Shown piece after piece: positions 23,819 through 35,900 of a stretch of DNA of 64,000 bases. Source of the DNA: Enoplolaimus lenunculus (Eukaryota > Nematoda > Enoplea > Enoplida > Thoracostomopsidae). Position 1 is the first letter of the stretch, and each line of letters starts with the position of its first letter. The stretch spans positions 186,001 to 250,000 of the forward strand of contig JASANG010003656.1 in NCBI GenBank assembly GCA_030248215.1, read 5' to 3'. The notes under the pieces are model-generated. The model was not told where the DNA came from. It made no database searches and saw nothing but the letters and a program-made list of their open reading frames with translations. The translations under genes were made by a program, and so were the position numbers.

Positions 23819-26800
23819 ATGTTTGGTTTCAAGATTTTTCTTCTGTGTGGCCTTATTGTGTTAGCCTACAGCCAAGGTAAATCAATCGTTAATCGACATC
23901 TACTTTTAGAAAAGAACTATTCAAAAATGCGTTTCTTAGTCTAAAATTACCTCCAACTTTATTGAACATGATTGCAAGCAACGTTAGAGATTTCTCGCCG
24001 CCACGTAAACGCACACACAAAAATTGTCTGGCATTTCAGAAATTGTCTGAAATTTAAGGCACGTATGTCTTGATACATACACCAGACATATATGTCTTGA
24101 ATTCAAGACTTTTATTTCATAAACTTTGCAGAAATGTTGGTTTAAAATTTTTCACACTTTTAAATGTGTTAAATTTAAGACTTTGTTTTATGAACGCTTA
24201 AGAAAATATTTTTGAAATATAACGCAAATATGTCTGATATAACACACAGAAATTTTGTGGAAAACGACTCCAAAATTGGGGGCTAAAGCTCGACCCAACA
24301 CCGTAATTTTACTACCTAAAATACGTCCAAGACGTTAACTAGGTTGGTGGAGACAGAGACCAACGTGAAAAAACAGAGCAACATTTTTACATACATAAAT
24401 ACCAGAAAATTTATTCTTGAATAAAAGACTACTATTTCTAGAAAGAAAGAAATTTGTGTCTTATAATTGGTATCAGCAATTTCTTGAATATAAGATATTT
24501 TTAATATTTTAACCATTTGAGAAACGAATTTCTCCGCTGTTTAAAAGGCTATTAATGTCTAAAATACAAGAGATTCTGTTTTGAAAGTGTAAGAGGTTCC
24601 GGTTATAAAATCCGCTATTTTTCACCGGAATTTGCCGGTATTTTTGGTATTGAAAATTTTTCTCTTTCGAAAATTGAAGAAAAATTGGCACATTATTCAT
24701 ACGAACTTGCACCAGTCAAAAATTTTTGGATCCGCCGGTAAAAGGCAGGGCACCACCAAACGTAATATATATGGACTGCTCTATGTATGAAGATTTAGCG
24801 TAAGTAAATTTTAATGTGGTTCTTTCAACGCGAAAGGTAAAACGACTGTTGTATATAGTTCGAGGGAAATCAGACGGAGACAAACCAAATGAACTATATC
24901 TCAGATAGCCAACGCATATTGGTCAGTACCAATCTTCTAAACCTAATACCCAGCAAGCACCATTGAAACAGTTGCATAATAGATAACTATTTATAGAATT
25001 GTATGTTTTACGCTCATAACAATCGGCCTGTGCGACAGAGTATTTTCCTAGAGCAACAAGTTAAACCAAGTGCTTGAGAAACGAAACTTGAGGTGCGGAA
25101 ACGCAAAAACGGAAAATTCAGTTTCGGATATCCGAAATATCAAATATAATTTCGAATATCAGCCAGATATCCCGACATCAGGATAAATATCTGGCAAGAA
25201 TTGTCGGATATCCGGATATGAAAAAATATCCGATGCCCATCACTAATATAAAGTCTTCTCTACAATAAGGTACGTAAAACAGAAACACTTAAACATGGTT
25301 TAGTGAACAAATATACTGAAACGTAAATTTTTGGAATTCATGGGGCACATAATATAGAATTCGACTGTAGAATTGCCAAGTCAATATTGAATGTTAGTTT
25401 CAAAGTCTTTTTGGATTAAACATGATACTAAAACATGCTGCTTATGAAAGAATGAAAAAGCTTTGTAATTCAGTTGCGGAACGAGACCGTTGCCAAATAG
25501 TTCTTTTGCTGTGAGATAGTTTGCGGATGCCCCTTAATTATAAGACGCACAGAAATGTTTTTCCGGCCCGTTTTAGAAATCGATGAGGTGGTATACGATT
25601 AATATGACCAATAGTGACGTACAAATAGCGTGAGAGTTTAATGGGAACCTTCTTATATAGCACTAAAATGTGTTTTGCAAGAAATTTCACATGTGGTGTT
25701 TGTCACTATCCGGATCCGGTAATAAATCCAGTACGTTTTCACCGGAATTTACCGCCATTTTTGGCGGTGAGAATTTTTATCTTAAAAAATTGGCATATTA
25801 TAACAACTTACTTTTCTAAAATTGTTTGAGCGAGTATTGCCAAAAATTTCCATTTGTGCCATACTACAAAATTTATCAGACGTTTCTAGGTATTGCATTT
25901 GTTTCACGATTTTAGCATTCTAAATTGTGTATTTACCATTAAAAGCGATAAAATAGCTTTAAAAAGGGATTTTTCGGTAAACAAGTATATTTCTTGTTTT
26001 CCGGTTCTGGCACCGGTTCCGATAGTATTTAACTTTATGGTTCCAGTTCCGGTATCTTATAAATCCGGTTGCACTCTGTTTGGGTTATACATGTTTCAAG
26101 ATAATGACCAGGCCATGTTAACTCATGATTACAAAATTTCGAATACTGTTTTTAGATGAGGGCAGTGCTGGCTCTGGTGATAACAGCGAGGATGGTGATA
26201 ACATGGGAGGTAGCGGTGACACCAGCACCGAGATTGAAACAGGTTTGAGCTTTAATGACAGTGTTTTTCTAGTTCATGCACTGCAAAAAAATGGTTAGTC
26301 AAATTGACTCCTTGCGAAATATGTTCTACGGGACTAACAAACTGAGTCAAAATCGACTCCGCCAGAATCAAACGTGCGACTCAGTGAGTCGACTTTGACT
26401 AGCCGAATTTGACTCAGTTTGTGTGTAGTCCCGTAGAGCCGCTTTCGGAGAAAGTCAATATAACTACTTATTTTTTGCAGTGTAGGTTGAATAGGAACTA
26501 ATCTCAGGGGCGGATTTTTGAAATGGCGAAGAACGCTTTTTTGTAACATGAAAAAGTCTGAAATGAATCGCTTGTGCGATAAAACTCTAGTTTGTAACGT
26601 TTTTCGCACTGTCTTGGCATTAACACAAACGCCGCAAGTGCTAAAGGCAATTCGCAATAAGAACCAAATTAACCTCTTCTCAGATATGTACTATAATTAT
26701 GTTACAGACAGAATTTCATGTCAGGGTTTATATTGCAGCCTCACAACTGGTGGGATCCTTTGTCATCACCACTCAGCCTTAGACCTTGATGTTCGCATAT

Positions 26801-29234
26801 TAGGGGCTCTCAACGTCTTGTACAGATTTTGAACGGCGCATGCACGAAGTAATTGTTATAAGACCCGCGCATCATGCATTACATAATTCAAGTATACAAA
26901 TTATTCTAAGTTGTTCAAATCGTACTTATCAATGTAGAGAACGGGCGAACTTGTCTTGGTTTGAAAAAATAGATTCATGCTGGTGTTTCATTTCGTTTAA
27001 AGGTGGAGAAGATTCAGGCTCCAGTAACGAGGAAACCGAAGACGGAAACGACGGAGGAGATGGTGATGGCGGTGAAGGTGGCAGTGGTCCTGGTAAGTAA
27101 TAAATGTCATTTCAATGAGACGTATACGTCAATTACAAAACTATAATTATTCATAACGCTTTTTAGCATGTTTCTACACTCAAAATAATATTTCTGATAT
27201 TGAAGAAAAAATTTCTTATATTTAAGAAATATGATTAGCAAGGTGCACTTGAAAAGTATTTCTGTTATAACAAAAAAATTTTCAAGATTTTTTAAATTCA
27301 ACTCTGAAAATATACGTTTTCCAGTTATATTTTAGAAAAATTGTCTTAAATATCAGAAAAATTTTTCAGATTTGCCACTGAAAATAGTTTTCTGCATAAA
27401 TTCAGAAATACTTTTTTGTGTGTAGTTTTCTGTACTTTTGAAGTTTTCGTTTAAACGCAATATGCGTCATAGTAGTTTCAGTTTTCATTTTTCAATGTTT
27501 AAGTCTTGTTTGCCTATTACTCAACCGATTCCTTCCTCAAGATCAAAACAAATTTTAGACCAGTCGATATACAGAACGATTAGTGTGTTATAAAGTTAAA
27601 GTATGTTTATATACTGCAGGGCCGTGGCTATGTCTCGTGTCGTGAGATCCCCTATGTTGATTTTAAACGGCCTCCATACAATTAAATACGGCACCCATGT
27701 GGTCTACCCAGGCCTATTGTGGTTCACCGAAGCCCAGAGCCGGTTTTAGCGAGAGCGGCTTCCCAAACTGATATATAACTTTTGTGTGATAAATATATGA
27801 CAGACCCAAGTGGTGGGTGCATCTTTTACGTCAAGCGATATTCGCTCGAAATTCCAAAAATTTCTTGACATTCAGTTATAAATATTGGACGTACATTCAA
27901 AGCTTTAAATGACCAATAAAAATCGATGCACCACACATGTCACTAGTTTTGTAGCAGTCGTTGAATTGATCATCGCGAACAAACTGAGCGACATAGGTAC
28001 CTCATGTTTATAGTAGCATTAACACTAAAAAATTGGGTTCTGTATTCCGGAACTAAATATATATTACTTGTTATAATCGTTTACTATAGAAGAAGGCAAA
28101 GATGCGTGGCCAGAAGCTTGTCCGAAACGTTTTAAACTGATGTGTGCTGACCCAGCAAACGATTACTTGATCCTGCGCATGTGCAAGCAAACTTGTGCTG
28201 GAGTTCAAAAAGGTATACTTACAGTTTTATCTACTTGTACTGAGAACGAAACCCAGGAATACGTGTTAATCAACGGTAAACTTCAAAAAAGTTTTATTAC
28301 ATTGAGAATCCTGAGCCTCAAATCAGTTTTCAGTCGCTGGAAACTATTATCTTTTGTGTATGACAACTTATGCCATGCCAATAAGTAAGAGGTTATCTTG
28401 CTTACTCTGTGCCTAAACCAACTGGGCATTATCGACATAAAACATTGCAACTAAAGTACAATTATTTAGCGTCATGTCTGTACCGTAGTTGGAAATCTTA
28501 ACCTGTAATCGATAACTTGTGAGAAAGACAAAAATAGTTTCTTTACTAAAGTTTTGATCGTCTACGCTATACTGCACGCGCCTGTAAAATTTTTTCCCCC
28601 GACTGCCTTTGAAACAAGGCGCAAATCAACGCTGTTGCAACAGCCTAGGTACATTAAACAACTCGAAAGTAATAGTTGGTTTTGTCCACAGTCCTTTATA
28701 CACCCTTCTGGACAAAACAATACGCTTTAGGACAATACGGTACTGTAACAGTGCACTTATATAATACAAAATGTATACAAACACACGTTAAAAATTTTTG
28801 GGCACTTGCATACTTAATCTATAGATTTCTCTTTGTGCCTTTTAAGGGACTCGAGACAATAAAAATATATGGTGCCTAGCATGTGAGGACAAAATCATTC
28901 GTGGATAACCAGTGTATTGTTTGTCCGCTCGGCACATAAAATGCGAACCTGCTAACATTGTATGCGCAAAACCTAGACAATGTGTAAAAATGGCGTCCTG
29001 ACAAAGGAGGAGAGGGACATTTTATCACATTGGTGTACGCATTATAACGTAGATGACCCGTTCCAAAACAAACGGTACGATTTTTCGAAAAAAGCAAGCG
29101 AGCAACCTTGTTTCAACATCAGAATTTGTATTTCAGGAGATAAACACAACAAACATGAACAATGTGAAGAATCAAAAGACCGTTGCGATGAAGAATGGTG
29201 GCAAGAAAACTGCGACTTGACTTGCAACCAATAA
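23819..29234 (+). CDS. Secreted acidic protein with two ShKT-like modules, five exons
   Basis: Exons 23819-23876, 26156-26242, 27003-27092, 28090-28212 and 29137-29234; all four introns are phase 1; 151 residues. Exon 1 is a signal peptide (MFGFKIFLLCGLIVLAYSQ). Exons 2 and 3 are acidic Gly/Ser/Asp/Asn linkers (DEGSAGSGDNSED; GEDSGSSNEETEDGN). Exon 4 carries EACPKRFKLMC and RMCKQTC; exon 5 carries QCEESKDRC and ENCDLTC, ending NQ. Each module has four cysteines and the C-x3-C ending with Thr before the last Cys that is typical of ShKT domains, which normally have six; call these ShKT-like. Such modules occur in secreted venom, mucosal and immune proteins and in metalloprotease tails; no function is assigned. 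Symmetric 1-1 exons are the classic signature of exon shuffling. Introns hold a family P MITE and hAT-like fragments. Confidence 0.82.
24630..25255. repeat. Composite dispersed repeat, copy 1 (ShKT intron 1)
   Basis: Aligns with 45240-46900 and 52600-52970. Landmarks: TTTTTGGATCCGCCGG, a TATAGTTCGAGGGAAA block, AGAATTGTATGTTTTACGCTC, then AAGTGCTTGAGAAACGAAAC. The right part is a hAT-like end with (CC)GGATAT words, finishing CCGATGCCCATCACTA. Confidence 0.7.
25690..26076. repeat. hAT-like element fragment with CCGGTT/CCGGAA words
   Basis: Begins near CACTATCCGGATCCGG and ends CCGGTTGCACTCTG, a diverged form of the CACCCTG terminus seen elsewhere. Contains TTTTCACCGGAATTTACCG, also present at 24615-24640. 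Located in ShKT intron 1. Confidence 0.5.
26279..26482. mobile_element. Family P MITE, copy 3 (ShKT intron 2)
   Basis: Ends CACTGCAAAAAAATGG and TTTTTTGCAGTG, with palindromic arms holding GGGACTAACAAACTGAGTC and GACTCAGTTTGTGTG. The right flank is TA, the left flank TG. It starts 37 bases after exon 2 of the ShKT gene without disturbing the donor site. Confidence 0.8.
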
Positions 29235-29235
29235 A
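29230..29235 (+). terminator. AATAAA overlapping the ShKT stop codon
   Basis: CAATAAAG: the TAA stop (29232-29234) lies inside a canonical poly(A) hexamer. If used, the 3' UTR would be only about 20-30 bases. No stronger downstream signal was seen before the neighbouring gene's end. Confidence 0.4.
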
Positions 29236-29919
29236 GTTACAGATCCCGTACCATTGTGCAAGTGCAATAGATAAAAACCACATTTGGCAAAATTTAATTT
29301 TATTATTTTGTAAATTTGAATTCAACTACGTTTTTAACGTGTAACAACCTTCTCATTGAAACTCAGCCTATTTTACTTATTTCATTTTGTGCAGATGTAT
29401 TCTCCAAAACGGCGTAAAATTTAGATACCGCAACCAAAACATAGGTTTTAATGTGAAGGTTGTTCTGTTCTGACTACAACTGATAGACAAATGGTTCGGG
29501 TTCGGTAGCGAACTTGCGAATGGAACGACTGAATGTGCATATCTGCGAAAATAACAATATTTAACATATATTTCGAATTAATATAATATGCGATTAAATT
29601 AAAAATTCATTAACCATATACTGCAATATTCGTGTGCAATATTAAAATGAAAAATCTAAAGGTTTGATCGTTACCCATTAAAGTTTTAAATAACGCCGTG
29701 AATTCGAGTGATTGCGTATTCAGCCAATTTCTGTGAATGACTCTACATGGTATTGCTGTGGATCCATTCGTAAATGTGCTTATGCATGCTAGATTGTAAG
29801 CATTTTATCTCAACACGCCCAATTTTTATTTTGGCCATTGACTTATGCCTCGAATTTATTTGAGCTAAATACTAATCATTGCAATCACAAAAACACTAAA
29901 ACACTGGAAATAGTAGTAG
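29235..29919. other. Tail-to-tail spacer between ShKT and muscarinic receptor genes
   Basis: 685 bases holding both 3' ends. TTTATT at 29855-29860 (AATAAA on the minus strand, about 60 bases past the receptor stop) is a good poly(A) signal for the receptor gene. Nothing else was recognised. Confidence 0.55.
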
Positions 29920-32900
29920 TCATTTCCTTACAACCACCGCCGTATGCCGGCCTTGTTTTAGATTTCCTTTTAAAATTCGAGCAAACACCGATTTAAACTG
30001 TCGGTTTGCGAGCGCATAACAAAAGGGATTAATGGAACTGTTCAAATAGCACATATAGTAACTGGTCAAAAACAATGGACCAGGGACACAATCGGCGCAA
30101 AAACCATAAATGGTGGCAAAAATGAAATACGGCGACCAAAACGCAACAAATGCACCAAGGATTATTGATATTGTTCTGAACGCCTTATGTGCCCTTCGTT
30201 CAGCTCGTGTTTTTTGCCGCTTGCGATGACTTCGCCAATTTGATTGCAACTCTGCGAGTAGTCGCCGGCTGCGCCCGAGGTTAGAACCGATTACAGTTGC
30301 TGAACTGCCACCAAAACTTATTGCCGAACTTGTTCCGCGATGTCCACGCCATGATTGAAAAAATGAACCAGTTGATTGACCAGAAACTGTTAGCTTGGAC
30401 ACCTTGTCTCGTTTAGCAGCTGTTGACCGTAATTTACATCGCGTGGCCGTGTTTGCTTCACACGGATCGCTGAACGAGCTTGCCTCTCGACTGTGTGCGG
30501 CGGAAGCTTTGATTCGTTCAGTCGCGTTGAAGCTTATTGCGCTTGTTGAACTTTCGTCTAAATCTTCGTCTTCATCCGTTGGCCCGCTATTATTTCGTTC
30601 CATAAGTTGCTTACTTTGAGGCTTCAAACTAGAGCTTCTACGGCGGGAGCCACCTCCATTACTGCCGACGGCCTGCATATCTAATCGATTTCCGAAAGCA
30701 GGTTCTCTATGAGGTTGTTGGTATTTAGTTGGTTTAGCTGAGCTTTTTTGTTTCACTGTTGTATGTTTCCATTTTTCGTATTTACTACCTGCATGTTTCG
30801 ATACGTATTTACTAGCAGCTCGTGCCCGTTTAATAGTTTTTCGTTCAAGAACGGCTAGTGTGTACCGTGTTCGCTCAGAACTTTCTGTTTCAGACGACAA
30901 TTTATGCGTCAGTTGTGATGCGGCGGAAGATTTCGTTTGAGCTTCTAGTCCCGATCCAGGCGTAGACAACGCTTGTGATCGGTCTCGAGATCGTTTTGCT
31001 GTACTTCGGCCAACGTACCGACTCACTTTACGCTTTAACGATTTTGGTCGATAAGGGTGTGGCTGAAAAAACTGTGATCACTAAAGTTTGTTACATTGAA
31101 AATTATTTAAGTTGTAACGTTAAAAATGTAACGGTATATTGCTGAAATCATGCTTCATTCATTTTTACTTGCACCCACCATGTGAAAAATGGCAACACCT
31201 ATTACCTACTTTATTTTTTTAGAAGTGGGAGCGATATGAAATTTAATTTCAAAATTTTCACAATTTTCCGCTGCCCTTACTTTTTTAAGCATGTGTAGAT
31301 AATTGTTATGATAGAAAGTTCAAAAATATTAAATTTGCAAATGTAAAAAACTGTCCGAAAATTTATGCAGTTACCAATTTAGGTAGTAGTTTAATATTTT
31401 CTTGAACTGGAGAAAAAACCCAAATCTGGGTTATTATTGTTGTGTTTAATGATTGGGATTGTTGTTGGAGATCATTATTCTTTTGATTAGTATTATAATA
31501 ATAATAATAATAATAATAATTATTATTATTATTATTATTGTTGTTGCTTTTTGTTGTTTTTATTGTTGTTGTCGTTCTTTGATTGTTGTTGTTGTTGTTG
31601 TGTTTAGTGATTATTTTTTGTATTTCAGCAGTAAAACTACATTGTTTTGTTGTTTGGAGTGCGTTCGTTATTGATGATGATGGTTACCGTTCTTATAGTG
31701 TAAATTGGATTACGCTTAAGTTTAAACTAGGCTAAAACTTCGGCTTACATATGTGAATTTTCCGAGGCCGGCTGAAGCTTAGATTTAGGCCTGGCATTAG
31801 TTCTAATACCCTCTCGAATTAAAATTATTGCTACGCGTATGCATACTCCGTGCTACAACGCTGTACAATTCAAAGGTAACTTCATCATTTAGCATCTACT
31901 GAAACCACAATTCATACAAGCAATTCCTGTGTCTCCCTCCACAAAAAACTCCAGCTAAGCAAAATAGCTTGAAAACTAAATTAGTTTAATTAAAGTTATG
32001 ACTCAATTTTAGGCTTAGGCTCAGGCTTAGGCTTGCTCCGATGCAAGCTTCAAATTTTTCTCTATCATCCAGCCTGCCGCACTGTTTATATAAGGTCACT
32101 TAAAAATCCATTATGTGTTATCCACGTAACGCGCGCACTACTGTAAAATATTGTTTAGGTCTGGGTATGGACCAATGTCATTTAAACACACTCTGTCTGA
32201 CGGATGTTATAATTAGAGTTAGACTTTTCACAGAACTCAAGGAAAACACACAGATCCCACGTTTACAGAATCTCTAATGAGATTGCTGCCGTAGTGCACA
32301 ATGCATAATGTCCTTACGCTATGTAGCTGGGCAGTGTTCAAATGGACTTTTGTGGTTCGTTTGTTTTCGCAGACACCGAATTGGTTTCTAAAACGCTGTC
32401 GTACTTAAATATATGCTAAGCATTTACTTAGTCAGTCTACCGTTTGTAAAATCAGAAAACCATTACTTAAATTAAATAAATTGTAACAAATCACCTACCA
32501 AAATCGATGTGTACACACTATCAGTTTAGATGTTTTAATCTTGGTCTAACTGATATTGTAGGCTACTCGTGGCTCAGTAGATGCAAAACTAATTCAGTGA
32601 GTAGTTGTAAGTTCTTCTGATAGCATGTGCATAGTGTCTCCTGGTCCTAATATTCTTGGAAATAGTTTATGTATGCCTCTGCCTAATTAAAATCTGAAAC
32701 CTAAGCGATTGGGAGAACTAAATCCGGACATCATAGGGCGCTTCTGAATTCACGTGTCATCGCTGAGAACCAATCGAGGGCCGATCCAGCGAAAGGAGCA
32801 ATAGTGCAAGTTCAGCGGTACAACAAAACTTGTTTTCTTTGAGCTGTAAGATATTGCGCGGATGAAGCGAAAATATAAAAGCGCTTTCGGCGCTAATGAC

Positions 32901-35900
32901 AACATTTCAAAGCAACTTTTGTAGATTTTTTTACCCTTTTGGCATCTGTGTGTCCGGTGTGAACAGGGCTGCTCGGAAAACAGTCACAACAATCAAGCGA
33001 TGAAGAATCGTCCATTTCCCATGAATTCAACCTTTGGACAGGTTTCGTTTGGTCTGCAAACAGTTTTTTTACAAATGAATTTCATGCATAACAAAAGACT
33101 GAATGGTTAGGTTGTAATTACTCATTTAGGCCAGCTTGCTATACGCGTTTTAAACGTGTGGCATTTTGAAACACACCAAAGTGTCCTCGTCTATGTCAGA
33201 AATGCCTGGATTTGGCACAGAATTTTACCTTTCTTGCCTTCTGAAATCATAACAATTGTGTCACTGCTTGCATTGCTATAGTCTCGCTTGATGGTAAATG
33301 ATCCACGACTGAAAGACGCTCGTACAATTTCGCTTGTTCGACTCATATCCGTGGCAGCGAGCGTTCGCGCAGATGACGAAGCAAATTGCGCAGGCGACAC
33401 GCGAGCACTCAAAGTAGTAGTTGCTGTATGTTCAGTTTGCAGTGTTAGACTACCAGTATCATCAGTGAGCGGCGATGGTTTTGATGTTCCGTGTTCGAGG
33501 CATTGTTGTTTTATGTGAGCAATCGGTGGTAACTCTTTGTGTACGCACGGCTGAGGTATATTGTTCAATTCGTCAAACTGTCGCGCTGACGTACTTGCCC
33601 GTTGTGTTGCATTTAAACTAGACTCATGATGAGATAAGTTTAAGGCTTCGTCAATGCTAAAACAAAACAAAAATTCGGTTACACAATAAAAGTTTGGGAC
33701 CTGCATCAAACACGAAACGAAAATAATCTTAAAAAGTGAATAGTTTTTGATAACGCGTAAGTCAAAACCGAAAAGTAAAACTAAGCTAACAACTAACTGC
33801 ATGAATCAAAATTGTCAAATATCAGATGAGAAAAGTAAAATGTAAATTGTTATTCAAGTGTGTAGATTTCTAAGGGTTGATAATTAGTCAGCATTGAAGT
33901 TTTAGCTATATAATACAAGTTTTAAGTCAGATTGTGAGCAATCATAGCATAAAAACCATTTGGTACTCATTAATATAAACAGATAAGGGCTTTTTACGCT
34001 AACAGATTTGGCAATTTGTCACGTACGTATCGTGTTCTAGCGAATCGATTTCACTACGCTCAAGGTAACTTAGTTTCTGGAAGGCTAAATTAAAAATAAA
34101 ATCAGGAACGTGGTTTTACAGCGCTGATTTTCCCGTCGCCGCCCTCTCAATAGGGTATGACGCATGTCGTCAGCCATTGAACTGAAACCTGCGTTTACAC
34201 AGTCGTGGCCAGCTCACCTTGCAAGGAGAAGGGCTAAAAATTTTTCGGACACTCATACAATGGTTACCAATGACTTACAGCAGTGGACTGCGTGCGAGAT
34301 CGGAATTTTTTAAACGTTGGCAAAAGTTTTCCTGGCTCAACTCATCGTCGCCTCCTCCATGCTGGAGCTGTATCACTTACGTCATACACTGGCAACCAAG
34401 TTTTTCGTTACACAATGAACGACTGTATGCAGTAAAAAATGTGGCAGTAGTAAGTGATGATCGCGCAGTAACTAGCGAAGTAGAACAGCATTCAGAATTT
34501 GTTCCAGAACGAATTCCTAGCGATGTGACCGCAGAACTCCAGGAACTGTCGCTAAATTCAGCTTTGTTTGACGCAACATAAAATCCAGTGCTACTGCTGC
34601 TAGATCGGTTGGTCAGCGGCGGATGTCGCGTAGAGCAATTTGATGCTGTATTTGATTGAGGCGAACCGAGAGCATAGTCGATTTTGTCGGGTTTGAGTGA
34701 AAGCGGATCTGAAATTGGAAAATCATGCTCTTAATGCTGTCTGAAATATTTGTACAAAAAATTCTAGTCAATTCAATTGTTAAACAGTTCCGAATAGCCG
34801 TGTAAAATTTATATAAGAACACAACGCGTTAACACATTTTACGTAGACTATCGACTGAAAGTTTTAGCAGTGAAATACCCGCGAGTGAAAAAGTTTTTGC
34901 TGCGCACGCGAAACACGGGTTGAATCGGATTCAGCTCTGAAAAAAGCACATGCCAGCCGCTCAACTTCATTAAAAGTATTCACGCATACAACACGATACA
35001 TAAGTGCTGCAGCCAATCCAAAAAACGTCGTTTCGCAAAGTATAATCGTGTGAAAAACCACGCGAGCAAAACGAGTGATATGTCAAATGCAACTTTTGCA
35101 ATTTGCATGAAAGGGATGTTACTACTTCCTCCTGCTCCGCCAATGAACTTTTATACGGTAGATTTACAAAATTGCTAAGTTTGCTATCTACTGTGATATG
35201 AATACAAAGCAGCTTAAAAATCACGAACCTTCAGAGTAATGAGTTTGACTTATTGTACCATCTAGTGGACTGTCACCGTTGAGCAAAATGTTTGCACTGG
35301 TCGTTTTGGCAGTTGGTAATATTTCACCATATTCGCTATCATTAATGTAGCCAAGTCGATGTTCAGGCTTCATCATGTGTATTTCTGGCGCTACATTTTT
35401 AACTGAAAAATTCGCAAAACCAATTAAATGCCACTGGAATAAAACACCGTACCCTAAAATCAGCAATGAAATTAGAAGAAGAGCTTATGATAACATATCA
35501 CAAGTATTATACGCACAATAAAGCAATAAATATAAAGTTTCAACTAAGACTGAGAAATTTACGTTAAACAATATCGTATAGCAATGACGGATCTAAATAC
35601 TCATCGGCGACTCAAGTGCCTAAGTTTCAGTTTTTATACATGTGTAGATGTTAGTAGTAATATTCCTGCCGCAGGGGTATTACTACTGATGTTGACAAAC
35701 TAAAATCGATATATAAATCAAACTTTGTCGTTTATTTTAAATTTATATGCTGCCCAAAGTAGGTTTATAAGACACGGGTGAAAATTACATTTCTTAATCA
35801 TCACAGGCGTTTTTCGGTTTCGGCTCATAGACTTATTAATTCAAAAACTTCAACATTATTTAAATATACTTTTCCGTGAAAACTTTGGGATTTATGAAAG

